From Bacillota bacterium (GTDB lineage Bacteria; Bacillota; Clostridia; Peptostreptococcales; Anaerovoracaceae): DNA of 57,183 bases. The DNA is taken from NCBI GenBank assembly GCA_025361765.1, contig JANYJS010000069.1:1-57183 (forward strand), given 5' to 3'. The notes beneath the pieces are model-generated. The model saw only the letters and a program-made list of their open reading frames with translations, did no database searches and had not been told where the DNA came from. Shown here one piece after another: positions 17,018 to 25,328 of this stretch. The translations under genes and the position numbers were made by a program. Every line of letters begins with the position of its first letter. The stretch's first letter is position 1.

Positions 17018-18639
17018 TAGTCCTGCCTCCTCAGTGCGTTGATAATCGTCGTGACAGCTTCTTGTTTGATTTTCAAACTCACTCTGTTGACAATGAGTCT
17101 GGCGCTAACATCTTCAATTGTTTCTATAATTTCTAGTCCATTTTCTTTTAGCGTTGTTCCTGTCTCTACAATATCCACAATGACATCCGAAAGCCCCATG
17201 ATTGGAGCAAGCTCAACAGATCCATTTATTTTGATAATCTCAATAGGCAGCCCTTTTTTTTCGTAATAATTTTTCGCTACATTGGGATACTTTGTTGCCA
17301 CGCGAATTTTTTTATGGGCCGTTTTTTCAAAACCGATCATAGCAGCTATGGCAAATCTGCATTTTCCATAACCCAAATCCAGCATTTCATAAACATCAGA
17401 ATTGCTCTCCATCAGCGTATCTTTACCTGCAACGCCAAGATCGCATGCCCCCTTCTCTACATAAATATCCACATCTCCAGCCTTCACAAATACAATTCTG
17501 ATTTTGCCTTCGCCATCATCAAATATCAGCTTTCGGCTATTCTTATCATAGTCCGGAAAATGTATGCCAATAGCTTTTAATTTTTCAAGTGTGATTTCGG
17601 CTAAACGGCCTTTGCCAAGCGCGATCTTTAGTATTTGTTCTTGCTTTCGTTCAGACTGAAGCGCTTCAAATAAAACGTCCATATTGAGGCCAAATCCAGT
17701 CGCGGGAATTTTTTTTCCGAATTTGCGCATCAAACCATCGTAGCGTCCGCCACTACCCACTATCAAACCAGTATTTTGCAAATAAATCTTGAAGATCATC
17801 CCTGAATAGTAGTCTAAATGATTGACAAGCCCCATATCCGCATAAATATACTGTCCAAGACCCTTCTCTTCAATTTGACGATAAATATGCCTCACATCTT
17901 CAACAGATTCCCTCATCATATCATTTAGCGACAGAGATTCAGCCAGGTCGGTCATTTGATCTATGGGTCCATATAAGAAAGGCAGTTTCAGCAAGACATC
18001 CTTATATTTTTCTTCGATTGCGAGGGTTTTTAAAAGGCTCGCTAATCCAGGACTATTTTTGCTTTCCACAAGGATGCGAATATCATTTTTAGTTTCTTTG
18101 TCAATTTTATCTTCCAAAGAATCCATAAGTCCGTTAAAGAAGTTGGCATCGCCAAGTTCGACCTTAAGCTGATTAAAACCACATGCCGTCAAAGCCTGAA
18201 TAGCTGTGCAAATGACCTCCGCATCAGCCGAAGAAGAAGCATCCCCGAAATATTCAATACCTGCCTGGATGAATTCTCGCTTACCCCCAGCTCTGAAGTC
18301 TGAATTCCTAAAGACATTCGAAAAGTACATGTATTTCTGAGGTTCATCCAAAACGTCGTAGTTTGTTGCCACCATCCTAGCAATTGGAATTGTAGCATCC
18401 GGCCTTAATACGAGTATTTTGCCATTGGTATCAATAATTTTGTACATTTGATCTTTATCAATTGCCATATCGATTCCAGCGAACAAATCGTAGTATTCAA
18501 AAGTTGGAGTCTGAATCTGCTGATACTTCAGACTTTTAAATACATCGCCAATGATTCCCTGCATTTTTTCTATTTCCCCATACTGAGCAGAATTGATGTC
18601 TTCTACGCCCTCGGGTATAAAATTACTAATCTTAACCAT
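17017..18639 (-). CDS. hisG: fused HisZ-HisG: ATP phosphoribosyltransferase regulatory and catalytic parts
   Basis: A 540-residue fusion that should catalyse and control the first step of histidine synthesis. Residues 1 to about 330 are HisZ, a class II aminoacyl-tRNA-synthetase-like regulatory chain (MYKIIDTNGKILVLRPDATIP, YFSNVFRNSD, GSGGRYDGLMRKFG). Residues about 336-540 are short-form HisG (LKIALGKGRLAEITLEKL, GACDLGVAGKDTLMES), with the PRPP loop DVIVDIVETGTTLKENG near 485-501. In most bacteria with HisZ, the two chains are separate genes forming a hetero-octamer. No stop or frame change lies between the parts. First gene of the operon, under a consensus promoter. Confidence 0.95.
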   Translation of the reverse strand: MVKISNFIPEGVEDINSAQYGEIEKMQGIIGDVFKSLKYQQIQTPTFEYYDLFAGIDMAIDKDQMYKIIDTNGKILVLRPDATIPIARMVATNYDVLDEPQKYMYFSNVFRNSDFRAGGKREFIQAGIEYFGDASSSADAEVICTAIQALTACGFNQLKVELGDANFFNGLMDSLEDKIDKETKNDIRILVESKNSPGLASLLKTLAIEEKYKDVLLKLPFLYGPIDQMTDLAESLSLNDMMRESVEDVRHIYRQIEEKGLGQYIYADMGLVNHLDYYSGMIFKIYLQNTGLIVGSGGRYDGLMRKFGKKIPATGFGLNMDVLFEALQSERKQEQILKIALGKGRLAEITLEKLKAIGIHFPDYDKNSRKLIFDDGEGKIRIVFVKAGDVDIYVEKGACDLGVAGKDTLMESNSDVYEMLDLGYGKCRFAIAAMIGFEKTAHKKIRVATKYPNVAKNYYEKKGLPIEIIKINGSVELAPIMGLSDVIVDIVETGTTLKENGLEIIETIEDVSARLIVNRVSLKIKQEAVTTIINALRRQD

Positions 18640-18682
18640 AAGATCGCCTTCACTTTCTTGATTTATCGCTTTATTGTACTAA

Positions 18683-18711
18683 ATTATATAGTCGAATTTT
18701 ACTATTGTCAA
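18683..18711 (-). promoter_or_regulatory. consensus sigma-A promoter of the his operon
   Basis: On the minus strand TTGACA (18706-18711) and TATAAT (18683-18688) are separated by exactly 17 bases, about 44 bases before the hisZG start. Both hexamers are perfect. No T-box or transcription attenuator is visible in the short leader. Confidence 0.9.
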
Positions 18712-18712
18712 T

Positions 18713-18754
18713 CCCTATTTATTTTCTGATACACCCTATTTATTTTCTGATACA
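18713..18754. repeat. perfect 21-bp tandem repeat between hisZG and hisJ
   Basis: CCCTATTTATTTTCTGATACA occurs twice without a gap or mismatch (18713-18733, 18734-18754). It sits between the two divergent promoters. Confidence 0.9.
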
Positions 18755-18785
18755 CCATGCTTCTTTTATAAAAACAGCTGATTTA

Positions 18786-18821
18786 TGCTATAATATAAAA
18801 ATCTTGTGTTTGGTTCACAAG
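18786..18821 (+). promoter_or_regulatory. extended -10 promoter and palindrome before hisJ
   Basis: TGCTATAAT (18786-18794) is a perfect extended -10; no strong -35 is seen. Nine bases downstream, over the expected start of transcription, CTTGTG (18803-18808) and CACAAG (18816-18821) form a 6-bp palindrome with a seven-base spacer. This is a good position for a repressor site. Confidence 0.65.
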
Positions 18822-18870
18822 TGAATTATCAAACCAATTTATCAATTATAACTATCAAAGGAGACTTCTC

Positions 18871-19662
18871 ATGTTTGATTATCACGTGCACTCCTCTTTT
18901 TCAGAGGATTCACCAACTCCATTAGCCGAAATGGTAGAGGCAGCTTACGCCCTTGGGCTCTCTGAAGTTGCCATTACTGACCATTATGATCCTGAATATG
19001 CCAATAGGACTATGCCTTTTGATCTCGATTTTGTTGCCTATGATAGGGCGCTTTCTGATTTGAGCGAGGCCTACAAAGGAAAAATTAAAATTGTAAAAGG
19101 AATAGAGCTCGGCCTACAAAAGAAAGTTCTTGTTCATTGCTCAGAAATTGTTAAGAATTATAATTACGATTTTATTTTGGGATCTTTTCATTGTGCTGAA
19201 AACAAAGAACTTTATGGAGGAGATTTTTTTAAGGGCAGATCCATAAAACAGGCCTATCGAGATTTTTATACGTATGTCTATGATTGTCTCTTGCTCTATA
19301 AAGATTACAGTGTTCTCGCCCATTTCAACATCATTGACCGCTATACAACGGCGATTCCTGAAAATGCCGCTTATATGGATATCATCGAATCCACGCTTAA
19401 AATGATGATTGAAGATGGCAAAGGTATCGAAATCAACACCTCTAGCTTTAGGTACGGCATGGGAAGTAGGATGACCCCATCCTTAGAGATTTTAAGATTA
19501 TATAAGTCTTTGGGCGGCACCATCATCACTGCAGGATCAGACGCTCACTTTCCAAGGGATTTGGGCTATAAACTCGATTATATCAAGGACTTTCTAAAGT
19601 CTGAAGGCTTTGATTATCTGACAACTTTTGACCACTTAATACCCATTCAAAACAAAGTATAA
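18871..19662 (+). CDS. hisJ: histidinol-phosphatase, HisJ/PHP family
   Basis: A 263-residue PHP-domain metallophosphatase predicted to convert histidinol phosphate to histidinol. Metal ligands are visible: FDYHVHSSFSEDS (H-x-H), AITDHYDPEY, GIELGLQ, FILGSFHC, VLAHFNIIDRY and ITAGSDAHFPRDLG. The his operon facing it lacks a phosphatase gene, which supports this role over a general PHP phosphoesterase. The aminotransferase HisC is not in the window. Start ATG with AAAGGAG seven bases upstream. Confidence 0.88.
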   Translation: MFDYHVHSSFSEDSPTPLAEMVEAAYALGLSEVAITDHYDPEYANRTMPFDLDFVAYDRALSDLSEAYKGKIKIVKGIELGLQKKVLVHCSEIVKNYNYDFILGSFHCAENKELYGGDFFKGRSIKQAYRDFYTYVYDCLLLYKDYSVLAHFNIIDRYTTAIPENAAYMDIIESTLKMMIEDGKGIEINTSSFRYGMGSRMTPSLEILRLYKSLGGTIITAGSDAHFPRDLGYKLDYIKDFLKSEGFDYLTTFDHLIPIQNKV

Positions 19663-19712
19663 GTCGAAAAATAATTACTTACTTCATTAACTATTAAGTA
19701 AAATTAATCACT

Positions 19713-20288
19713 TCAAAAGTCACTATTATTGAAGTTCTCTGCACAGGCAACTCTACCAATTTCAAATCCCGCCTCAAGGGCCAGCTTATTTAGAGGAATA
19801 AGTTTCGCCTTAGCTCCCACAAATACTTTTTCCATTACTTTATATAGGCTTTCCCGAGAAACAACTGAAGTGCCAGATAAAACTGCCCCTAGCATAACCA
19901 TATTAGACACCTTATCATTTTTAATTTCTACAGCAATGTCATTTGCTTTAACGGAAACAATTACCAAGTCTTTTCGAAAATGAGTTTCTTCAAATAACGA
20001 GGTGTTGGCAAAAAGCAAACCTCCTGGAATCACTAACGGTTCAAATTTTAGCAGCGAAGGATAATTCATGGCGACGACAGCGTTCGCCTTTGATATGATG
20101 GGCGAACTTATGGGTTTATCCGATACGATTACGCTGCAGTTCGCCGTTCCGCCACGCATTTCGGGGCCATACGCCGGTAGCCAGGTTACGTGCTTGTCTT
20201 CCATCATGCCGGCATAAGCAATCATTTGGCCCATCATCATGACACCTTGCCCGCCGAATCCTGAGATAATTAGTTTATGCATCGCCAT
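19713..20288 (-). CDS. 2-oxoacid:ferredoxin oxidoreductase, gamma subunit
   Basis: A 191-residue gamma subunit (VorC/KorC/PorG type). It opens HKLIISGFGGQGVMMMGQMI and carries TWLPAYGPEMRGGTANCSVI, both standard for the chain that helps bind CoA. Its ATG directly abuts the beta-subunit stop codon. Last gene of the thirteen-gene operon starting at fhs. The AT-rich spacer to hisJ (19663-19712) has a weak TTACTTA/TAAGTAA hairpin that may end both convergent transcripts. Confidence 0.93.
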   Translation of the reverse strand: MAMHKLIISGFGGQGVMMMGQMIAYAGMMEDKHVTWLPAYGPEMRGGTANCSVIVSDKPISSPIISKANAVVAMNYPSLLKFEPLVIPGGLLFANTSLFEETHFRKDLVIVSVKANDIAVEIKNDKVSNMVMLGAVLSGTSVVSRESLYKVMEKVFVGAKAKLIPLNKLALEAGFEIGRVACAENFNNSDF

Positions 20289-21065
20289 TTATTTCGCCCC
20301 CATTTCCTGGCCACAAGCCATTTCTCTGTCACCTGGTTTACGAAAATTTCCAAGAGGAAAATAGGGAATCATATGTGTGCGCAGCCACTCCATGGAATCA
20401 ATGGGAGAGAGTCCCCAGTTGGTTGGGCATGTTGACAAAATTTCGATAAATCCAAAACCTAATTTTTTTTGTTGAATTTCAATTGCTTTTCTAAATACCT
20501 TTTTTGCTTTGAATATACTTGAAGGAGAATCAAGCGAAACCCTTTCTACAAAAACGGCTCCTTCAATAGTTGCAATCATTTCAGCCATGCGAAGCGGCTT
20601 ACCACATAACAGTTCTGACCTGCCTTCCTGGGTTGTCGTTGTCTTTTGACCTACTAGAGTGGTTGGTGCCATCTGACCGCCGGTCATGCCGTAAATTGCA
20701 TTATTAACGAAAAATGTTGTGAATTTCTCTCCCCTATGTGCGGCATGAATAATCTCTCCTGTGCCGATAGAGGCTAAATCGCCATCCCCTTGATAAGTAA
20801 ATAAAGTGCAGTCCGGATGAACGCGCTTAATGCCTGTAGCAATTGCAGGCGCACGGCCATGGGCCGCTTCGCACATGTCAACACTCATATAGCGATGGGC
20901 TAGGATACTGCACCCAACCGGTGATATGCCGATCGTTTCTCCCAGCAGATCCATTTCGTCTAAAACTTCCATAATTAGTCTATGGGCGATTCCATGGGTG
21001 CACCCTGGACAATAGATCGATTCTTCACGGGTCATCCCTTTTGTAAATTCAAAAACAGTCTTCAA
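20289..21065 (-). CDS. 2-oxoacid:ferredoxin oxidoreductase, beta (TPP) subunit
   Basis: A 258-residue thiamine-diphosphate subunit. The TPP motif runs from GDGDLASIGTGEIIHAA to FFVNNAIYGMTGGQMAPTT (GDG...NN). YCPGCTHG near the start and GISPVGCSILA carry conserved cysteines. Gene order delta-alpha-beta-gamma and sequence style are those of KorB/VorB enzymes acting on 2-oxoglutarate or branched 2-oxoacids. Location beside panB and panE argues for 3-methyl-2-oxobutanoate (2-oxoisovalerate) as substrate. It starts one base after the alpha-subunit stop. Confidence 0.93.
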   Translation of the reverse strand: MKTVFEFTKGMTREESIYCPGCTHGIAHRLIMEVLDEMDLLGETIGISPVGCSILAHRYMSVDMCEAAHGRAPAIATGIKRVHPDCTLFTYQGDGDLASIGTGEIIHAAHRGEKFTTFFVNNAIYGMTGGQMAPTTLVGQKTTTTQEGRSELLCGKPLRMAEMIATIEGAVFVERVSLDSPSSIFKAKKVFRKAIEIQQKKLGFGFIEILSTCPTNWGLSPIDSMEWLRTHMIPYFPLGNFRKPGDREMACGQEMGAK

Positions 21066-22127
21066 TCAAACCACCCCCAATATTCTTTTTGCTTCGGAAG
21101 CAACCTCCTCGGGAGAAATAACCGTGCCCCCGAAACGTCCCACGTAAGAAACGGGAAATCTTCCATTGACACCTATTTTAACATCATCAATCATTTGTCC
21201 TTGGCTCAACTCTACCACCAAAACAGCTTTGGTAGAACTCGACATCTCATCAAAACTTTGATAAGGATATGGCCATAGACTGATTGGTCTGATTAACCCC
21301 GATCGAATATGATCCGCCTCTAAAATTTCCATAGCCTCTCTTATAATTCTTGAGGTTGTTCCATAGGCTACAAATACAATCTCAGCATCTTCTAGGTTTC
21401 GAGTCTCGTAGGATACTTCGCAGTCTATTATTTTTCGATATTTTTCAAGAAGATGCCAGTTCCAAGCCTCAAGTTCTTCAGCTTTTAAGTAAACAGATTT
21501 TATGGTATTAGGTGGTCGAATCCCCTTAGTTCCTGTCAAGGCCCAAGGTTTATCTATTTGCTTTCCCGAATGATAGTCAGGCAAAATTACTGGCTCCATC
21601 ATTTGACCAATCATTCCATCAACCAGAATCAATACAGGATTGCGATACTGATCCGAGAGTTCAAAGGCTTTGCCGATTAGTGTAATAGACTCTTGAATAC
21701 TTGCAGGCGCTAGTACGATTAAATGATAATCTCCGTTACCTCCACCTCTTGTTGCTTGATAATAATCCGCCTGCCCAGGAAGAATAGTTCCAATTCCTGG
21801 TCCGCCCCTTGATACATTGATGATGACGCAGGGTGCTTCGACAGAACACAAAAATGACATACCTTCCTGCATGAGTGCAAAACCAGGAGAAGATGATGAA
21901 ATCATAACCCTGCCTCCTGCAGCAGAAGCACCATAGGCCATATTTACGGCAGCAAGTTCACTTTCTGCCTGCACAAAAACGCCATCAGCCTTAGAAAGTT
22001 CTCTTGACATGTATTCAGGAATTTCATTTTGAGGGGTAATAGGATATCCGAAGTAGTATTTACAGTCATAACGAATCGCTGCCTCTGCAAAAGCTTCATT
22101 TCCCTTCATTAATACCTTTTCGTTCAT
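21066..22127 (-). CDS. 2-oxoacid:ferredoxin oxidoreductase, alpha subunit (VorB-like naming)
   Basis: A 353-residue alpha subunit with a pyrimidine-binding region (GNEAFAEAAIRYDCKYYFGYP then ITPQNEIPEYMS), EAELA-type glutamate in QAESELAAVNMAYGASAAGG, and SSSPGFALMQEGMSF. It resembles chains annotated as 3-methyl-2-oxobutanoate dehydrogenase VorB. Predicted reaction: 2-oxoisovalerate + CoA + oxidised ferredoxin to isobutyryl-CoA + CO2 + reduced ferredoxin. A 2-oxoglutarate enzyme (KorA) is the main alternative and cannot be excluded by eye. Confidence 0.92.
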   Translation of the reverse strand: MNEKVLMKGNEAFAEAAIRYDCKYYFGYPITPQNEIPEYMSRELSKADGVFVQAESELAAVNMAYGASAAGGRVMISSSSPGFALMQEGMSFLCSVEAPCVIINVSRGGPGIGTILPGQADYYQATRGGGNGDYHLIVLAPASIQESITLIGKAFELSDQYRNPVLILVDGMIGQMMEPVILPDYHSGKQIDKPWALTGTKGIRPPNTIKSVYLKAEELEAWNWHLLEKYRKIIDCEVSYETRNLEDAEIVFVAYGTTSRIIREAMEILEADHIRSGLIRPISLWPYPYQSFDEMSSSTKAVLVVELSQGQMIDDVKIGVNGRFPVSYVGRFGGTVISPEEVASEAKRILGVV

Positions 22128-22150
22128 TTTGTCATTCCCCCTTTTCCCCT

Positions 22151-22375
22151 TTATTTAATATAAACGCTAATAGCGCCATCCGGACAAATGGTAGCACAAT
22201 TACCACATCCAATGCATTTCTCAATTTCCTGTGTGCCTGCCGCGTGATACCCTTTTGTATTGATTTTTGTTTGATCGATTCGGATAATCTTTACTGGGCA
22301 CACTGAAACACAAAGCTCGCAGCCCTTGCATCGTTCGTCATCAAATTTTACCAAACCTCTACCCACAATAAACAC
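22151..22375 (-). CDS. 2-oxoacid:ferredoxin oxidoreductase, delta subunit (2x[4Fe-4S] ferredoxin)
   Basis: A 74-residue ferredoxin-like subunit with two cluster motifs, CKGCELCVSVCP and CIGCGNCATICP. It carries electrons from the TPP site to free ferredoxin. It lies 23 bases before the alpha gene and nine bases after the ATPase gene, so it is fixed in the operon. Confidence 0.93.
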   Translation of the reverse strand: MFIVGRGLVKFDDERCKGCELCVSVCPVKIIRIDQTKINTKGYHAAGTQEIEKCIGCGNCATICPDGAISVYIK

Positions 22376-22384
22376 CTCCTATAA

Positions 22385-23140
22385 TTATTTGTCCAGCCAG
22401 CTACTGCGCATTATAATATCCATAACAAAGACCTTCTCTAAAAAATTTACATTTTTATTTTGAGACAAATAGCGTTTTAACGGTATTTCAAATTTTTCGA
22501 TACAGCAATGGTATTTAACCGGGATGCTAAACTTTAAGGAGAGTTCATGGCAAAGTTTAACACCTTTTATGATATCTTCAATTTTTGTTTCTTTAAGTAG
22601 ATGCGCATTGTTGATTAGCCCAGTAATTTTTAGGCCGACTTCATTTTCAATTGCTGAAATATGATAAGTGGCTCCTTCAATAGATGCAGTTTCATTTCTA
22701 TTGGCATTAATCAGACAAAAAAGATCATACTCCTCATTAATGAACTGATTTTTAAATTGGGTCAACACTCTTGCTCCGGATTGGTCTCCCCCCACATCCA
22801 TGATGACGCGGCATGATTGATCTTGAAGAGGTCCATTGATTCTAGCCGAAATTGCTGGAAGATCCAGATTGATATCGTATCCAAAGGTATTGCTTAGCAC
22901 TGCAATCCCCTTAGATTCAAGCAACGCCTGCTTTTCACGACTTCTAAAATAGGGATTGGCAATATCAAGATCGACTAATGCAACTTTTTTATAACGCGAA
23001 TTTTCTATTTCTTTGTTCATATGCTTGGTTAAATCAAGTGCGTAATTGACTGCAAATTCAGTTTTACCACTGCCAAAGTGGCCGGTAACAATTGAGATTC
23101 TTTTTTCAATTACTTCTAATTCAATGGGCTCATTAATCAT
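22385..23140 (-). CDS. P-loop ATPase of unknown role, SIMIBI/MinD-like
   Basis: A 251-residue protein with a Walker A-type loop VTGHFGSGKTEFAVNYA (about 17-33), a KKVALVDLDIANPYFRSRE segment resembling the switch I region of MinD/ParA-type ATPases, and a Walker B-like VIMDVGGDQSGARVL. CLINANRNETAS may be the base-binding part. It is not a transporter ATPase (no signature LSGGQ). It sits between the M20 gene and the oxidoreductase genes. Possible jobs are cluster or cofactor loading of the oxidoreductase, or a chaperone. I do not recognise a characterised member. The ATG lies inside a 20-bp repeat and has a poor ribosome site. Confidence 0.7.
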   Translation of the reverse strand: MINEPIELEVIEKRISIVTGHFGSGKTEFAVNYALDLTKHMNKEIENSRYKKVALVDLDIANPYFRSREKQALLESKGIAVLSNTFGYDINLDLPAISARINGPLQDQSCRVIMDVGGDQSGARVLTQFKNQFINEEYDLFCLINANRNETASIEGATYHISAIENEVGLKITGLINNAHLLKETKIEDIIKGVKLCHELSLKFSIPVKYHCCIEKFEIPLKRYLSQNKNVNFLEKVFVMDIIMRSSWLDK

Positions 23141-23176
23141 TTTTATGCCTCATTAATCATTTTTTTGCCTCATTTA
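23129..23176. repeat. 20-bp tandem repeat covering an M20 stop and the ATPase start
   Basis: CTCATTAATCATTTTT plus four bases occurs at 23129-23148 and 23149-23168, with a partial third copy from 23169. The second unit holds the M20 stop codon and the first the ATPase start codon. The whole M20/ATPase spacer is therefore duplicated sequence. Confidence 0.85.
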
Positions 23177-24383
23177 GAAAATTCAGCGCCGTCAAAGCAT
23201 AGATTTTGCAGGCTTCAACCAATTCTCCAATATCTACATATTCATCAACCTGATGAGGAATCATCCTGTCTCCAGCTCCTGTCACAATAACCGGAATGCC
23301 CCTTAATACACTAAGAAATGTCCCATCGGTAGCTCCTGGAACCCCGTTGTATTTAGGCTCCTTTTTAGTTATTTCAGTATAGGCCTTTGCAATTGCCTTA
23401 ACTATAGGATCTTCTTTTGAAGTTTCCGTCCACGGACGTTCTTCGATAATATTGAGTGTTGCATTAAATTCAGGATCAGTTTCTGACAACAAATCATAAA
23501 TAGCCTGTATCTGCTGCTTAAGTTCATGGTGCTCCTGTCCAGGGGTTGTTCGAATATCCAGCGTCATATAGGCATCTGCTGGCACTACATTAATTTGGGG
23601 TTCACCTTTGCTTGGCGACATGATTATTGTCGGCGTAATGCTGGGCCAACCCAAATAAGGATGCATGCCCACCCTTTGTTTTTCAGCCTTCTCCAGTTTT
23701 TCTAGTTCAATAATGATTTTTGCCAGTCTCCAATTAGGATTTATACCTGACAGAGGCATTGCTCCGTGAGATTGTTTCCCTAAAACACGTACTTCTGCCC
23801 GCATGGCACCCTTTTGAAAAATACACAATTGATTTTCTTCCGGCTCACAGATTACGGCACCATCAACATGGTCAGCCCACCCCTTATCTATAAAGTCTTT
23901 GATGCCAATCATCATACCCTCCTCATCGCAAGGAATACAAAGTATGATCCTGCCGCTTAATTCCTCTGATGACTCTTTTATGGCTTTAACCGCAAAGATG
24001 GCTGCTGCCACATTACCCTTAGTATCACAGGAACCCCGGCCATAAATCCTGCCGTTCTCTATGACGGCGCCAAAAGGATCAAAGCGCCAGTCTTCTTTAT
24101 TTCCAGCGGTTACTACATCGGTATGGCCTTCAAACAGCAGTGTTTTACCGGGGGTTTTCCCATTTAAAATGCCAATGATATTGGGCCTTCCTGGGACAAC
24201 CTCCTGTATGTGCACTTCAAATCCATGTTTTTTTAGAAACTCATAGATGAAAGCAGCAACTTCAGTTTCATTAGCTCCCGCTTTTCCCGGATCAAAAACA
24301 CTGTTAATTTTAATCAAGTCCTGAGTAAAACTTACCAGTTCTTCTTCACTAATATGCTTAAGTACTTTGCTGTAATTTTTCAT
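23157..24383 (-). CDS. M20 family amidohydrolase (ArgE/DapE type); candidate pantothenate hydrolase
   Basis: A 408-residue two-metal peptidase-like enzyme. Metal and catalytic motifs are intact: LLFEGHTDVV (first His/Asp), GRGSCDTKGNVAA (bridging Asp), IPCDEEGMM (catalytic Glu-Glu), EPEENQLCIF and TGAGDRMIPHQVDEYV (final His). A lid domain (about 180-300) contains KQSHGAMPLSGINP. The start ATG at 24383 has AAGGA eight bases upstream and overlaps panE by 26 bases. The family removes acyl groups from amino acids, including beta-alanine conjugates. In this operon, hydrolysis of pantothenate to pantoate and beta-alanine would fit, but the substrate is inference. Confidence 0.85.
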   Translation of the reverse strand: MKNYSKVLKHISEEELVSFTQDLIKINSVFDPGKAGANETEVAAFIYEFLKKHGFEVHIQEVVPGRPNIIGILNGKTPGKTLLFEGHTDVVTAGNKEDWRFDPFGAVIENGRIYGRGSCDTKGNVAAAIFAVKAIKESSEELSGRIILCIPCDEEGMMIGIKDFIDKGWADHVDGAVICEPEENQLCIFQKGAMRAEVRVLGKQSHGAMPLSGINPNWRLAKIIIELEKLEKAEKQRVGMHPYLGWPSITPTIIMSPSKGEPQINVVPADAYMTLDIRTTPGQEHHELKQQIQAIYDLLSETDPEFNATLNIIEERPWTETSKEDPIVKAIAKAYTEITKKEPKYNGVPGATDGTFLSVLRGIPVIVTGAGDRMIPHQVDEYVDIGELVEACKIYALTALNFLNEAKK

Positions 24384-25320
24384 AATCCGCTTCCTTTGCT
24401 TTGACAAGATTTTTAAGAACAAGATTAACCGGAGTATCGACGTTAAGAAGTAATCCTTCCCTTACGATAGCGCCATTAATCTGCTCGATCTCTGTTTTGC
24501 GACGGTTTAATACATCTTGCAGCATTGATGAATTGTTTTCAGCTGTAGCCTTGCAGACCTGCTTAGTATGCTCAATGGGATTGTTGAAATTTAGAGAAAT
24601 TCCTTTAGCTTGCGCCACTTTTTGCGCTTCCGCCACAGAAAGCTCAAGCAATTCCTCAATTTCAGGGTTTTCAATCAGTTTTCCATTTTTCAGTCCAGTA
24701 ATAGCCGTTAGGGCATTGATTCCCACATTGACTAGGAGTTTATCCCAAATCAACCCAATGACATTATTGGATACTTCAGTTTCAAGTTCAGCGCCATTAA
24801 ATAGATCTGAAATAGATAAGATGCGTTCAGTGCTTTTCCCTGAAAGTTCTCCTATAACAGTTTTCCCAATACCAGAGTGGCGTATTTCTCCGGATTGAAT
24901 CATAGAGGCACCATGGGCAGTGGTTCCTGCGATAATATTGGCTAATCCGCAGATTTGCGAAATGGCTTCCACGTTGCCAAGTCCATTTTGAAGAGTCAAG
25001 ATTAGAGTGTTCGGCCCAAAAATAGCCTTATTGCTGGATACTGCCAAGTTGGTAATCGTGGATTTCACAAAAATGATGGCCAAATCAACCTGCCCAATTT
25101 CTTCTGGCTTAGTTGTTGCTTTTAGGTGTTTATATAGCTTTATTTCATCAATGCCGTCCTTGTTTTTTTCTACTACAGTAAGTCCCTTCCTTTGGATGGT
25201 ATTGATATGCTCTTCCATAATGTCAAGCAGCCAAATTTCATGATCTGTGGAAGAAAGCCTTGAGCCATATAAACATCCCATGGCTCCTGCTCCAACGATG
25301 GCTATTTTCATCTCATCCAA
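24358..25320 (-). CDS. panE: 2-dehydropantoate 2-reductase family oxidoreductase (PanE type)
   Basis: A 320-residue NAD(P)-dependent enzyme interconverting ketopantoate and pantoate. Rossmann motif MKIAIVGAGAMGCLYGSRL is at the start, followed by LILTLQNGLGNVEAI and TAHGASM. The catalytic-lysine region IWDKLLVNVGINALTAITG and the C-terminal DVLNRRKTEIEQINGAIVR are family hallmarks. It can start at 25320 or three codons later at 25311. It lies eight bases after panB. Standard biosynthesis would use it as a reductase; operon context suggests it runs as a pantoate dehydrogenase here. Confidence 0.88.
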   Translation of the reverse strand: MDEMKIAIVGAGAMGCLYGSRLSSTDHEIWLLDIMEEHINTIQRKGLTVVEKNKDGIDEIKLYKHLKATTKPEEIGQVDLAIIFVKSTITNLAVSSNKAIFGPNTLILTLQNGLGNVEAISQICGLANIIAGTTAHGASMIQSGEIRHSGIGKTVIGELSGKSTERILSISDLFNGAELETEVSNNVIGLIWDKLLVNVGINALTAITGLKNGKLIENPEIEELLELSVAEAQKVAQAKGISLNFNNPIEHTKQVCKATAENNSSMLQDVLNRRKTEIEQINGAIVREGLLLNVDTPVNLVLKNLVKAKEADYEKLQQST

Positions 25321-25328
25321 CTCCTCGC

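Noticed and set aside
18686-18697. Spo0A box-like AGTCGAA in the his promoter
   Set aside because: One mismatch to TGTCGAA in a short motif; such matches are expected by chance.
18640-18870. T-box or attenuator for the histidine genes
   Set aside because: The hisZG leader is only about 37 bases after the consensus promoter. No T-box sequence, His-codon leader peptide or terminator is present.
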